Below the pieces are notes generated by a model. That model was not told where the DNA came from. It searched no databases and worked only from the letters and a program-made list of their open reading frames with translations. From the NCBI RefSeq assembly GCF_031679605.1, contig NZ_CP117522.1:4340001-4404000 (forward strand): DNA of 64,000 nucleotides, read 5' to 3'. A program made the position numbers and the translations under genes. Positions 29,985-38,558 of this stretch are shown here, one piece after another. Numbering within the stretch: the stretch's first letter is position 1; the number at the start of each line of letters is the position of its first letter. The stretch is from Streptomyces luomodiensis. Lineage in GTDB: Bacteria; Actinomycetota; Actinomycetes; Streptomycetales; Streptomycetaceae.

Positions 29985-30347
29985 TCAGCCGCCGCTGGAG
30001 CCCGAGCAGCCGAAGCCGCCGCGGTCGGCCGCCTTGCTCTTGTCGAAGGTGCCGTAGTCCGCCCAGCGGCCGCTGACGTCGGAGTCGTAGTACCACTCGC
30101 CGTCGACGCTCTTCTGGCCCCGGCTCTTCTTGCCCTTGCCAACCGAGGTGGACGAAGAGTTCTTGCAGGCGCTGGAGTCGACGACCCGGTATCCGTTCAC
30201 CACGTCATAGCTGTTCCGGTCCACACAGCGCTTGTCCGGTTCCGAACCACAGGAGGTGAGCGCCGCCGCCAGCGCGCCCATGCCGCCCAGGATCACCGTG
30301 CTCGACCGCAGTCGCCGTGGGGCTTTCCGTATCTTCGGTTCTTCCAT
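29985..30347 (-). CDS. YgiB-like small lipoprotein
   Basis: This 120-residue lipoprotein has a basic n-region, a signal with lipobox LTSC and a mature part rich in Ser, Lys and Gly, with paired cysteines (RCVDRN, SSACKN, GFGCSG). The C-terminal RGGFG motif and its position directly before a YgiC-like gene recall the E. coli ygiB-ygiC arrangement. Overall similarity to YgiB is weak and rests on context, lipoprotein nature and the RGGFG ending. The ATG has ggggagg 5 bases upstream. Confidence 0.65.
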   Translation of the reverse strand: MEEPKIRKAPRRLRSSTVILGGMGALAAALTSCGSEPDKRCVDRNSYDVVNGYRVVDSSACKNSSSTSVGKGKKSRGQKSVDGEWYYDSDVSGRWADYGTFDKSKAADRGGFGCSGSSGG

Positions 30348-30353
30348 TGGTGC

Positions 30354-30475
30354 CTCCCCCGTCGTGTGCTGCCGCCACTTTAGGGGAGTTGTCGTGCACC
30401 TGTACGGCAGGGTCCGGACGGGCAGGGTGCAGGCGGGCAGGGTGCAGCCGGGCTGGGGTTCAGCCGGGCTGGGGT
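30354..30475. repeat. Short tandem repeats upstream of the YgiB-like gene
   Basis: Units of about 14-16 bp of two kinds, gacgggcagggtgca and ccgggctggggttca, occur in tandem around 30410-30480, reaching the stop codon of the MocR gene. No other site is visible except the ribosome site at the left end. Confidence 0.6.
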
Positions 30476-32029
30476 TCAGGGCAGCACCCGGCACAGCGCA
30501 TCCAGGGCGCCCGTGAAGGCGTGGTCGGGCGGGGCGCCGTAGGCGAACACCAGCGCGTCCGGCTGCCCGCCCAGTCCCGGTCCGGGCCCGTCCGGCTGCT
30601 CCCCCGGTCCGGGCTCGTCCCGCTGCTCCCCCGGTCCCTCCGGCTGCTCCGGCTCGCGGTAGCGGTAGCGGGCCAGCCCCTCCAGGGCCAGCCCCTGCCA
30701 GGCCGCGCCCTGCACCACGGACCGCTCGGTGCCCGGCGGCAGTTCGAGCACCGCGTGCAGCCCCGCCGCGATGCCCGTGATCCGCACCTCCGGGGCGCGT
30801 TCGGCGAGCGCCGCCACCAGCTGATCGCGGCGGCGCCGGTAGCGCATCCGCATACCGCGCACATGGCGGTCGTACGCCCCCGAGTCGATGAACTCCGCGA
30901 GCGTCAGCTGGTCCAGCCCGCCCGACTGCCACTCCCCCGTCGCCTTGACCGCCAGGAGGTCGTCCATCAGATGGTCCGGCACCACCATCCACGCCAGCCG
31001 CAGCGCGGGCGCCAGGCTCTTGCTCGCGGTGCCCAGATAGACCACATGCTCGGGGGCGAGCCCCTGGAGCGCCCCGACCGGCTGACGGTCGTAGCGGAAC
31101 TCCCCGTCGTAGTCGTCCTCCAGCACCAGCCCGCCCACCCGCGAGGCCCAGTCGACCACGGCGGCGCGCCGGTCGGGCACCAGCCGCACTCCGGTGGGGA
31201 ACTGATGCGCCGGGGTGAGCAGCACGGTCCGCGCGGTCAGCCGGTCCAGCTCCGCCGTCCGCGCCCCGTGCTGGTCGACCGGCAGCGGCACAGTGCGCAG
31301 CCCGGCCCCGCGCATCACGTTCCAGTGGACGTCGAGCCCGTACGACTCCACGGCCACCTCGCGGTGGCCGGCCCGCGCCCGCACCCGGCTGAGCAGGGCC
31401 AGCCCTTGGACGAACCCCGCGCAGACCACGATCCGTTCCGGCGCGGCCCGTACGCCGCGGGCGCGCGCCAGATAGTCGGCCAGGACCCGCCGCAGCTCGG
31501 GCCGGCCCGCGGGCCGGCCGTAGCCGAAGGCGTCGTTCGGTGCGGCGGTCAGGGCGCGGCGGGCCGCGGAGAGCCAGGCGGACCGGGGGAAGGCCGAGAC
31601 ATCGGGCGATCCGGGCCGCAGGTCGTAGGCGGGCCGGGGGTCATAGGCGGGCCGAAGGTCGGCCACGGCGGCGGCCGGAGGGGTGCGCGGCGGCGCGGGC
31701 TCGGGCGGTACGACGCGCCGGGCGACCCGGGTGCCGGAGCCCTGCCGGGCCGTCAGCCACCCCTCGGCGACCAGTTCCCCATAGGCGTCGGCGACGGTGT
31801 TCCGGGCGATGCCGAGGTCCGCGGCGAGGGAGCGGGAGGAGGGCAGCCGGGTGCCCGGGGCGAGCCGCCCGGTGCGGACGGCGTCGCGCAGTGCGCGGAT
31901 GAGCGCGGCCCGCACCCCGGTCCCGCCGCCCCGGGGCAGATCCAGATGGAGGTCCGCCCCCGGACGGGCCCCGCCGTCCGCCCGCTTCGCGACCTCGTCC
32001 GCCGGCGAAGTGGCCCATGAATCCGCCAT
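30476..32029 (-). CDS. MocR/PdxR-type GntR regulator with aminotransferase domain
   Basis: This 517-residue protein joins an N-terminal GntR winged helix (about residues 35-105; LRDAVRTGRLAPGTRLPSSR, NTVADAYGELVAEGWL) to a fold-type-I PLP aminotransferase domain (about 125-515; GYGRPAGRPELRRVLADY, LEDDYDGEF, PLP lysine in TASKSLAPALRL). A Pro/Gly/Glu-rich insert interrupts the C-terminal part. MocR proteins sense PLP or amino compounds and usually control a divergent gene; here that is the AhpD-like gene 46 bases away. Confidence 0.9.
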   Translation of the reverse strand: MADSWATSPADEVAKRADGGARPGADLHLDLPRGGGTGVRAALIRALRDAVRTGRLAPGTRLPSSRSLAADLGIARNTVADAYGELVAEGWLTARQGSGTRVARRVVPPEPAPPRTPPAAAVADLRPAYDPRPAYDLRPGSPDVSAFPRSAWLSAARRALTAAPNDAFGYGRPAGRPELRRVLADYLARARGVRAAPERIVVCAGFVQGLALLSRVRARAGHREVAVESYGLDVHWNVMRGAGLRTVPLPVDQHGARTAELDRLTARTVLLTPAHQFPTGVRLVPDRRAAVVDWASRVGGLVLEDDYDGEFRYDRQPVGALQGLAPEHVVYLGTASKSLAPALRLAWMVVPDHLMDDLLAVKATGEWQSGGLDQLTLAEFIDSGAYDRHVRGMRMRYRRRRDQLVAALAERAPEVRITGIAAGLHAVLELPPGTERSVVQGAAWQGLALEGLARYRYREPEQPEGPGEQRDEPGPGEQPDGPGPGLGGQPDALVFAYGAPPDHAFTGALDALCRVLP

Positions 32030-32075
32030 GAAAATGGACCATACTCCTGGGCCGCCGGGCCTCTAGCGTGGCCGT

Positions 32076-32558
32076 ATGACAACGACCGAGACCCCTCACC
32101 CACACGCTCCCCGGATGCGGTTCTTCAAGGCCGCCCCCGAGGTCTACAAGGCCATGGTCAATCTGGACGCGGCCGCCCGGAAGGGCGTGGACCCGGTGCT
32201 CGCCGAGCTGGTCAAGATACGGGCCTCGCAGCTCAACCGCTGCGCGTTCTGCATCGACCTGCACGCTGGGGAGGCCCGTGCGGCGGGTGAGTCCGAGGAG
32301 CGTCTCTACCTCCTCAACGCCTGGGAGGAGGCCGGTCACCTCTTCACCGAGAAGGAGCAGGCCGCCCTGGCCCTGACCGAGGCCGTCACCGTCCTGACCG
32401 ACGGTTTCGTCCCGGACGAGGTCTACGAGCGGGCCGCCAAGCACTTCGAGGAGCCGGAGCTGGCCCAGCTGATCGCCCTGATCCTCACCATCAACGCCTG
32501 GAACCGGATCGGTGTCACCACCCGCATGATCCCCGGCTCCCACAAGCCGAGCAGGTGA
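32076..32558 (+). CDS. Carboxymuconolactone-decarboxylase/AhpD-like protein
   Basis: This 160-residue protein belongs to the AhpD-like family. The redox CxxC and following histidine are present in NRCAFCIDLHAGEARAAG, and the helical bundle ends in NAWNRIGVTTR. Such proteins act in peroxide or thiol chemistry. The start codon has no ribosome site; a TAGCGT -10-like box (32064-32069) ends 7 bases before the ATG, suggesting a leaderless transcript. It is probably regulated by the divergent MocR protein. Confidence 0.86.
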   Translation: MTTTETPHPHAPRMRFFKAAPEVYKAMVNLDAAARKGVDPVLAELVKIRASQLNRCAFCIDLHAGEARAAGESEERLYLLNAWEEAGHLFTEKEQAALALTEAVTVLTDGFVPDEVYERAAKHFEEPELAQLIALILTINAWNRIGVTTRMIPGSHKPSR

Positions 32559-32607
32559 CGGAAAGCGGCCCCCGCCGTCGCCGACGACGGGGGCCGCTTT
32601 CCGTCAC
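32555..32607. terminator. Bidirectional terminator containing both stop codons
   Basis: A 26-bp inverted repeat with one mismatch (32555-32580 with 32582-32607) contains the TGA of the AhpD-like gene (32556-32558) in one arm and the TGA of the binding-protein gene (32604-32606) in the other. It must serve both convergent units. Confidence 0.85.
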
Positions 32608-33590
32608 CGGGCTCGGGGCAGCCACTTCTTCCAGACGTCCGGGTGCTTCTTGACCCACTTCTCCGCGGCGTCCTGGGCCGACATCCCCTGCGAGGCGATC
32701 ATCTCGGACACCTCGTTCTGGTCCTGCTTGGTCCAGTGGAACCTCTTCAGGAACTCGGCCGCCTCGCCGCCGTGCTGCGCGAAGTCCGCGTTGAGGTACT
32801 TCTGGAGCGGTGTGGTCGGGTAGGCGCAGTCGATGGAGTCGGGGTTCTCGGTGCCCTCGGCCGCGCACGCGTCCGTGTACGTCGGCAGCTTGACCTCGAC
32901 CATCGGCACCTGGTTGAACAGCCACTGCGGTTCGTACCAATAGGTCAGGAACGGCTTCTTGGCCTTGGCGAACTGCTTGATCTGGGTGATCTGCGCCGCT
33001 TCCGAACCCGCGAAGACGATCTGGTAGTTCAGCTTCAGGTTCTTCACCAGCGCCTTGTCATTGGTGACATAGGACGGGGAGCCGTCCAGCAGCTGGCCCT
33101 TGCCGCCGCTCTCCGCGGTCTTGAAGGTCTTCGCGTACTTGTTGAGGTTCTTCCAGTCCAGCACGTCCGGATGGGCGTCGGCGAAGTACTTCGGCACCCA
33201 CCAGCCGATATGGCCGGTGACGCCGAGCCCGCCGCCCGGCACGATCGTCTTCTTGTCCTTGACGTAGCGCTGCTCCTGGTCCGGGTGGCCCCAGTCCTCC
33301 AGGATCGCGTCCACCCGGTCCTGGCTGAGCGCGTCCCACGCCGGCACCTCGTCCACCTGGACGGTGTCGACCCGGTAGCCCAGCTCGTGCTCCAGCAGGT
33401 ACTGGGCGACCGCGACATTGGACTGGGCGCCGATCCACGACTGGACCGAGAGCGTGACGCTCTTCGCGCCGCCCACATTGGCGTACGGCGAGGTCTGCTT
33501 GGTCATGTCCGCGGCGCCGCAGCCGGTCGCGGTGAACACGGCCGTGACCCCGGCCGCGGCCATCAGCAGCTGAGTGCGGGTGCGAGCCAT
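32604..33590 (-). CDS. proX: Glycine betaine/choline-type ABC substrate-binding lipoprotein
   Basis: This 328-residue lipoprotein (lipobox TATGC near residue 24) belongs to the OpuAC/ProX family. It delivers glycine betaine, choline or proline betaine to the membrane transporter. Visible are the aromatic ligand-box residues in VQSWIGAQSN, LEDWGHPDQ, GHIGWWVPKYF and YWYEPQWLF. Its start lies one base after the permease stop, so it is the last gene of the betaine operon. The symbol is by family; the ligand is inferred from betA and betB upstream. Confidence 0.88.
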   Translation of the reverse strand: MARTRTQLLMAAAGVTAVFTATGCGAADMTKQTSPYANVGGAKSVTLSVQSWIGAQSNVAVAQYLLEHELGYRVDTVQVDEVPAWDALSQDRVDAILEDWGHPDQEQRYVKDKKTIVPGGGLGVTGHIGWWVPKYFADAHPDVLDWKNLNKYAKTFKTAESGGKGQLLDGSPSYVTNDKALVKNLKLNYQIVFAGSEAAQITQIKQFAKAKKPFLTYWYEPQWLFNQVPMVEVKLPTYTDACAAEGTENPDSIDCAYPTTPLQKYLNADFAQHGGEAAEFLKRFHWTKQDQNEVSEMIASQGMSAQDAAEKWVKKHPDVWKKWLPRAR

Positions 33591-33591
33591 C

Positions 33592-35619
33592 TCAGGCCCC
33601 CTTCCTGTCGCGGCGCGCGGTCGGCTGGGTGACCCGGTCCAGCATCAGCCCCAGACAGACGATCGCCGCACCGGCGACCAGACCGGTGGCCAGATCGCCC
33701 TGCGCCAGGCCGAACACCACGTCGTAGCCGAGCGCGCCCGAGCCGACCAGACCGCCGATGATCACCACGGCCAGCACCAGCACCACGCCCTGGTTGACGG
33801 CGAGCAGCAGCGCCGGGCGGGCCAGCGGAAGCTGGACCTGGCGCAGCTGCTGTCCCTGGGTGGCGCCGAGCGAACGCGCCGACTCCAGCGCCGCCGGATC
33901 GACGCTCCTGAGGCCCTGGGTGGTGATGCGGATGACGGCGGGCAGCGCGTAGACGATGGCCGCGGCCGCCGCCGGGGCGCGGCCGACGCCGAACAGCGCG
34001 ACCACCGGGATCAGGTACACGAACTGCGGCATGGTCTGGCACACGTCCAGCACCGGCCGCAGCAGCCGCTCCAGCCGGGTGGACCGCGCGGCCGCGATGC
34101 CGATCGCGAAGCCGAGCACCAGCGTGACGAAGACGGCCGCCAGCACCTGGGAGAGGGTGTCCATGGACGGCTCCCACACCCCGAGCACGCCGATCGCGGC
34201 CATGGCGGCGGTGGCGGTCAGGGCGGTGGCCCAGGTGCCGATCAGCCAGGCCAGCGTCGCGACGATCAGCAGCACCGCGTACCACGGCAGGCCCTGGAGC
34301 CCCTCGCGCAGCGGGTCCAGGATCCACCTGACGTAGTCCGAGGCCCAGTCGGCGGTGCCGCCGACGACCGGCACACCCGTGTAGAGGTGGTCGACCATCC
34401 AGTCCTTGAACTGGTTGACGGGCTCCTCGATGGCGACGGTCCAGCCGGTCGGCCAGGTCTGCGACCCGGTCAGCCGTCCGGCCACGGTCACCACCGCGGT
34501 GAGCACCGCGACGCCCGCCCAGGCGAGCCGGCCGCGCAGCAGCCGGGGCCCGTCCTCGGCCGGCGGCTCGCCGAGGCGCTCGCCCGCCGACGCCGTGGTG
34601 CGGTCCATCACGACGGCCAGCAGCACGATCGGCAGACCGGCGGCGAGCGCCTTGCCGACGTCCACGCTGGACAGCGCCTGGTAGACGCGGTCACCGAGAC
34701 CGCCGCCGCCGATCACCGACGCGATCACGGCCATGGACAGCGCCATCATGATCGCCTGGTTGACGCCCAGCAGCAGCTCCTTGCGGGCCAGCGGCAGCCG
34801 GGCCGACAGCAGCCGCTGCCGCCAGGTGGCGCCGAGCGAGGTCACCGCCTCCAGCACCCCGGCGTCCGCGCCGCGCAGGCCGAGGGCGGTGAGCCGGGCC
34901 ATCGGCGGGGCCGCGTAGATCACGGTGGCCAGCACCGCGCCCGGTACGCCGATGCCGAAGATCAGCACGACGGGCAGCAGATAGGCGAACGCGGGCAGCA
35001 CCTGCATGGTGTCCAGCACCGGCCGCAGCGCCCGGAACGCCCGCTCCGAGAGCCCGCCGGCCAGCCCCAGCAGCCCGCCGACCACGACGGACGCGGTGAC
35101 GGCGACGGCCATCAGCGCGAGCGTCTGCATCGTCGGCACCCACATGCCCAGCAGCCCGCACACGGCGAAGGACACCACCGTCGTCACCGCGACCCGCACC
35201 CCGGCGACCCGCCAGGCCACCAGGGTCGAGGCGGCGGTGACCCCGGCCCAGCCGAGGGTGAGCAGGACGACGTAGACGGCGCGCACGCAGATGATGACCG
35301 CGTTGCTGATGTGGCCGAAGAAGTAGAGGAAGATCCAGTGGCTGTCGCGGTTGTCGATGATCCAGTCGCTGGCGTTGCCGAGCGGTCCGGACACATCGAC
35401 GGTCAGCGCGTGCGGCCAGCTGCCGCTGGCCCACGTGGCGTGCGCGAGCGGTACGAGCACGGCGGCGATCACCACGAGCACCGCGAGCTTGCGCACCGCG
35501 TGGCTGCGGACGGCCGCGCTCAGCGGGGACGGGCGCGCTGCCGCCGTCCCGGTGGCGGCCGGCTCGGTGGCGGGGTCGGTGGAGCGGTCGGTGGCGGAAC
35601 GCGTGGCCGTGGCACTCAT
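33592..35619 (-). CDS. proW: Fused double permease of the betaine ABC transporter
   Basis: This 675-residue protein contains two ProW-like permease modules in one chain (about residues 150-330 and 480-660). Each has its own EAA loop for the ATPase: GVLEAVTSLGATWRQRLLSARLP in the first and AALESARSLGATQGQQLRQVQLP in the second. Typical ProW proteins have one module and form homodimers, so here a pseudo-dimer is encoded as a fusion. A third set of N-terminal helices precedes each module. It lies between the ATPase and binding-protein genes. Confidence 0.88.
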   Translation of the reverse strand: MSATATRSATDRSTDPATEPAATGTAAARPSPLSAAVRSHAVRKLAVLVVIAAVLVPLAHATWASGSWPHALTVDVSGPLGNASDWIIDNRDSHWIFLYFFGHISNAVIICVRAVYVVLLTLGWAGVTAASTLVAWRVAGVRVAVTTVVSFAVCGLLGMWVPTMQTLALMAVAVTASVVVGGLLGLAGGLSERAFRALRPVLDTMQVLPAFAYLLPVVLIFGIGVPGAVLATVIYAAPPMARLTALGLRGADAGVLEAVTSLGATWRQRLLSARLPLARKELLLGVNQAIMMALSMAVIASVIGGGGLGDRVYQALSSVDVGKALAAGLPIVLLAVVMDRTTASAGERLGEPPAEDGPRLLRGRLAWAGVAVLTAVVTVAGRLTGSQTWPTGWTVAIEEPVNQFKDWMVDHLYTGVPVVGGTADWASDYVRWILDPLREGLQGLPWYAVLLIVATLAWLIGTWATALTATAAMAAIGVLGVWEPSMDTLSQVLAAVFVTLVLGFAIGIAAARSTRLERLLRPVLDVCQTMPQFVYLIPVVALFGVGRAPAAAAAIVYALPAVIRITTQGLRSVDPAALESARSLGATQGQQLRQVQLPLARPALLLAVNQGVVLVLAVVIIGGLVGSGALGYDVVFGLAQGDLATGLVAGAAIVCLGLMLDRVTQPTARRDRKGA

Positions 35620-35665
35620 CCGCGCCCCCCGGCCCCGCCCGGCGGCGCGAGGATCGAGGTGGTGC

Positions 35666-36766
35666 TCATGCCGCGGCCACCTCCTTGCCGTCCAGGCCCG
35701 CGACCACGCTGAGCAGGCAGGCGTGGTCGACGACGCCCAGGCAGCGGCCGCCGTCGACGACGCGCGCGGGGCCGCCGGTGCGGGCCACGGCCTCGATCGC
35801 GTCGGCGACCGTGGTGCCCGGGGCCAGCGCGGGCCCGCCGTCCTTCTCCTCGGACGTCGCGGGGCGCATCGCGCGGCGCACGGTCAGCACCTGCTCACGC
35901 GGTACGTCGCGGACGAAGTCCCGTACGTAGTCGTCGGCCGGGGAGCCGACGATCTCCTCCGGGGTGCCGAGCTGCACGATCCCGCCGTCGCGCATCAGCG
36001 CGATCCGGTCCCCGAGCCGCAGCGCCTCGCTGAGGTCATGGGTGATGAAGACCATCGTGCGGCCCTCGTCGCGGTGCAGCCGGATGACCTCTTCCTGCAT
36101 ATCGCGGCGGATCAGCGGGTCGAGCGCGCTGAACGGCTCGTCGAAGAGCAGCACCTCGGGGTCGACGGCGAGCGCGCGGGCCAGGCCCACCCGCTGCTGC
36201 TGACCGCCGGAGAGCTGTCCGGGGCGGCGGCGCTCGAGACCGGTGAGGCCGACCTTCTCCACCATCTCGGCGGCCCTGGCGCGGCGCTCGGTCCTGCCGA
36301 CGCCCTGGATCTCCAGGCCGTAGGCGACGTTGTCGAGGACGGAGCGGTGCGGCAGCAGGCCGAAGTGCTGGAAGACCATGGCGGCGCGGTGCCGGCGCAG
36401 ATCGCGCAGCCGGGCCTTGTCCATGGCCAGGACGTCCTCGCCGTCGATCTTCAGGGTGCCGGAGGTGGGCTCTATCAGCCGGGTGAGACAGCGGACGAGG
36501 GTGGACTTGCCGGAGCCGGACAGCCCCATGACCACGAACACCTCGCCCGGCTGGACGTCGAAGGACACCTCGCGCACGGCGGCGGTGCAGCCGGTGCGGG
36601 CGCGCAGCTCCGCGGCGGGCAGTTCGGCCTCGGGGGAGCCCGGGATGCGGTCGGCCTTGGGGCCGAAGACCTTCCACAGGTCGCGGACCGAGAACACCGG
36701 GGTGCGCTCGCCGCCCTCGGGGGGCCTGGGGGTGCCGGGGGTCTCGGGGGCCAGGGTCGTCGCCAT
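35666..36766 (-). CDS. proV: Glycine betaine ABC transporter ATPase with CBS region
   Basis: This 366-residue ATPase has Walker A (GLSGSGKST), the Q loop, signature LSGGQQQR, Walker B (VLLFDEP) and the switch histidine (VFITHD). A C-terminal CBS-like region ([15 protein letters not shown]...GVVDHACLL) is the osmosensory element in OpuA/ProV proteins. The ATG overlaps the betA stop as TGATG. A GTG three bases upstream is possible. Confidence 0.92.
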   Translation of the reverse strand: MATTLAPETPGTPRPPEGGERTPVFSVRDLWKVFGPKADRIPGSPEAELPAAELRARTGCTAAVREVSFDVQPGEVFVVMGLSGSGKSTLVRCLTRLIEPTSGTLKIDGEDVLAMDKARLRDLRRHRAAMVFQHFGLLPHRSVLDNVAYGLEIQGVGRTERRARAAEMVEKVGLTGLERRRPGQLSGGQQQRVGLARALAVDPEVLLFDEPFSALDPLIRRDMQEEVIRLHRDEGRTMVFITHDLSEALRLGDRIALMRDGGIVQLGTPEEIVGSPADDYVRDFVRDVPREQVLTVRRAMRPATSEEKDGGPALAPGTTVADAIEAVARTGGPARVVDGGRCLGVVDHACLLSVVAGLDGKEVAAA

Positions 36767-38352
36767 CACACCTCGCCTCCCGGCGCGAGGATGGCGGCGC
36801 GCTCATCCGGCCCGCGCCGTTCCCGATCGCGATCCTCGAACAGCAGCTCAGCGCACTTCTCGCCCACCATCAGCACTCCGATCATCGGGTTCACGGCCGG
36901 CATCGTCGGGAAGACGGACGCGTCGGCGATACGGACGCCGTCCAGGCCCCGGATCCGCAGATCGGGGCCGACCACGGCGAGTTCGTCCGACGTGGCGCCC
37001 ATACGGCAGGTGCCCGCCGGGTGGTACACGGTGTGCGCGACCTTGCGGGCGTACTCGCTGATCTCCTCGTCCGAGGTGATCTCCGGCCCCGGGCACACCT
37101 CGCGCTTGAGCCAGCCCGCCAGCGGTTCGGTCTTGGCGATCTCCCGCGCGAGGCGGATGCCGTCGACCAGCGTGCGGCCGTCGTAGTCGGCCTCGTCCGT
37201 GAAGTACCGGAAGTCGAGGGCGGGCTTGACGGACGGGTCGGCGCTGGTGAGGTAGAGCCGGCCGCGGCTGCGCGGCTTGGGGATGTTGGGGGTCATCGAC
37301 ACGCCGTGCTCGGGCTTTTCGTACCCCAGCCGCTCCGGATTGTCGGTGAACGGGATCTGGTAGAAGTGGAACATCAGGTCCGGGCCCCGGGATTCGGGGT
37401 CCCGCCGGATGAACAGGCCCGCGTCGGAGTCCATCGCGGAGTTCTCCGGGATCGGGCCGTCCGTCTCCCACACGATCACCGACTCCGGGTGGTCGAGCAG
37501 GTTCTCGCCGACGCCCGGCAGATCGTGGACGACGGGGATGCCCAGCGCCTCCAGGTCCGCCCTGGGCCCGATACCGGAGTGCAGCAGCAGCCGCGGGGTG
37601 TCCACGGCGCCCGCGCAGACCAGGACCTCGGTTCCGGCCCGGACGAGGATCTCCTCGCCGTCCTTGGTGCGGACGTGGACTCCGGTGGCCCGGCCGCTGT
37701 CGTCGAGCTCCAGCCGGTACGCCCAGGTCTCCAGCATCAGACGCAGGTTGGGCCGGTCCAGGAACGGGTGCAGATAGGCGACCGACGCCGAGGAACGCTT
37801 GTTGTTCTCCGGGTGGTACGCGAGGTCGAAGAAGCCGACGCCCTCGTGGAACGGCTTCTTGTTGAACCCCTCGACGCGCGGCACCCCGGCGGCGGCCTGG
37901 GCGGCCTCGACGAAGTCCCGCGCGATCGGGTTCCGGTCCTTCTCGTCCACCGGGACGATGTTGTTGCGCAGCCGGTGGAAGTACGGGTCCATGGACGCCG
38001 CGTCCCAGCCCTCGGCACCGGCCTCGGCCCACTCGTCCCAGTCGCCCGGCAGCGGCTTGAAGGAGATCAGGGTGTTGTGCGAGGAGCACCCCCCGAGCAC
38101 CCGGGCCCGGCTGTGCCGGATATGTGAATTCCCGCGTGGCTGCTCGGTGGTGGGGTAGTCGTAGTCCAAGTCACCGCCGAGCAGCCCGAGCCAGCGGCGC
38201 AGGGTGAGCACATCGGGCCGGTCGACATCGGACGGTCCGCCCTCGATGACGGCGACCCGGATGTCCGGGTCCTCGGTGAGCCGGGAAGCGATCACCGACC
38301 CTGCGGTGCCGCCGCCGATGACGACGTAGTCGTATGCGACAGGTTCGGACAT
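36766..38352 (-). CDS. betA: Choline oxidase/dehydrogenase-type GMC oxidoreductase
   Basis: This 528-residue flavoprotein oxidises choline to betaine aldehyde, and possibly on to betaine. The FAD loop GGGTAGS starts at residue 13. GGCSSHN puts a histidine (His92) at the place of the covalently flavinylated His99 of Arthrobacter choline oxidase, which supports an oxidase-like enzyme over E. coli-type BetA. The C-terminal active-site motifs VYHPAGT and AVNPMIG are intact. It is 206 bases after betB and is coupled to the ATPase gene. Confidence 0.88.
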   Translation of the reverse strand: MSEPVAYDYVVIGGGTAGSVIASRLTEDPDIRVAVIEGGPSDVDRPDVLTLRRWLGLLGGDLDYDYPTTEQPRGNSHIRHSRARVLGGCSSHNTLISFKPLPGDWDEWAEAGAEGWDAASMDPYFHRLRNNIVPVDEKDRNPIARDFVEAAQAAAGVPRVEGFNKKPFHEGVGFFDLAYHPENNKRSSASVAYLHPFLDRPNLRLMLETWAYRLELDDSGRATGVHVRTKDGEEILVRAGTEVLVCAGAVDTPRLLLHSGIGPRADLEALGIPVVHDLPGVGENLLDHPESVIVWETDGPIPENSAMDSDAGLFIRRDPESRGPDLMFHFYQIPFTDNPERLGYEKPEHGVSMTPNIPKPRSRGRLYLTSADPSVKPALDFRYFTDEADYDGRTLVDGIRLAREIAKTEPLAGWLKREVCPGPEITSDEEISEYARKVAHTVYHPAGTCRMGATSDELAVVGPDLRIRGLDGVRIADASVFPTMPAVNPMIGVLMVGEKCAELLFEDRDRERRGPDERAAILAPGGEV

Positions 38353-38558
38353 GGTGGGGTTACTCCTCGGGGTCTTACCCAGGCGGCCCGCGCCGGTGCG
38401 GCGGGCCGGGGGCTGCCGCCCCCCTGGGTGTGGGGGGTGCTGGGTGCCTCGGTGGCTACGGGCGTCAGCCGCCGCCGGCCGTCATCGGGCGCGGCCGGGT
38501 CCGGGCCCCGGGGGAGGAGTCCGGGCCCGGCCGTGTCCCGGGCGGGGCGGCGGGGGCG
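38353..38558. other. betB-betA spacer with GC-rich hairpins
   Basis: The 206-base spacer contains a C-rich/G-rich stem (gggggctgccgccccc near 38408) and further pairing near 38500-38530 (gtccgggccc with gggcccggc). These could attenuate transcription between betB and betA. No reading frame is convincing. Confidence 0.5.
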
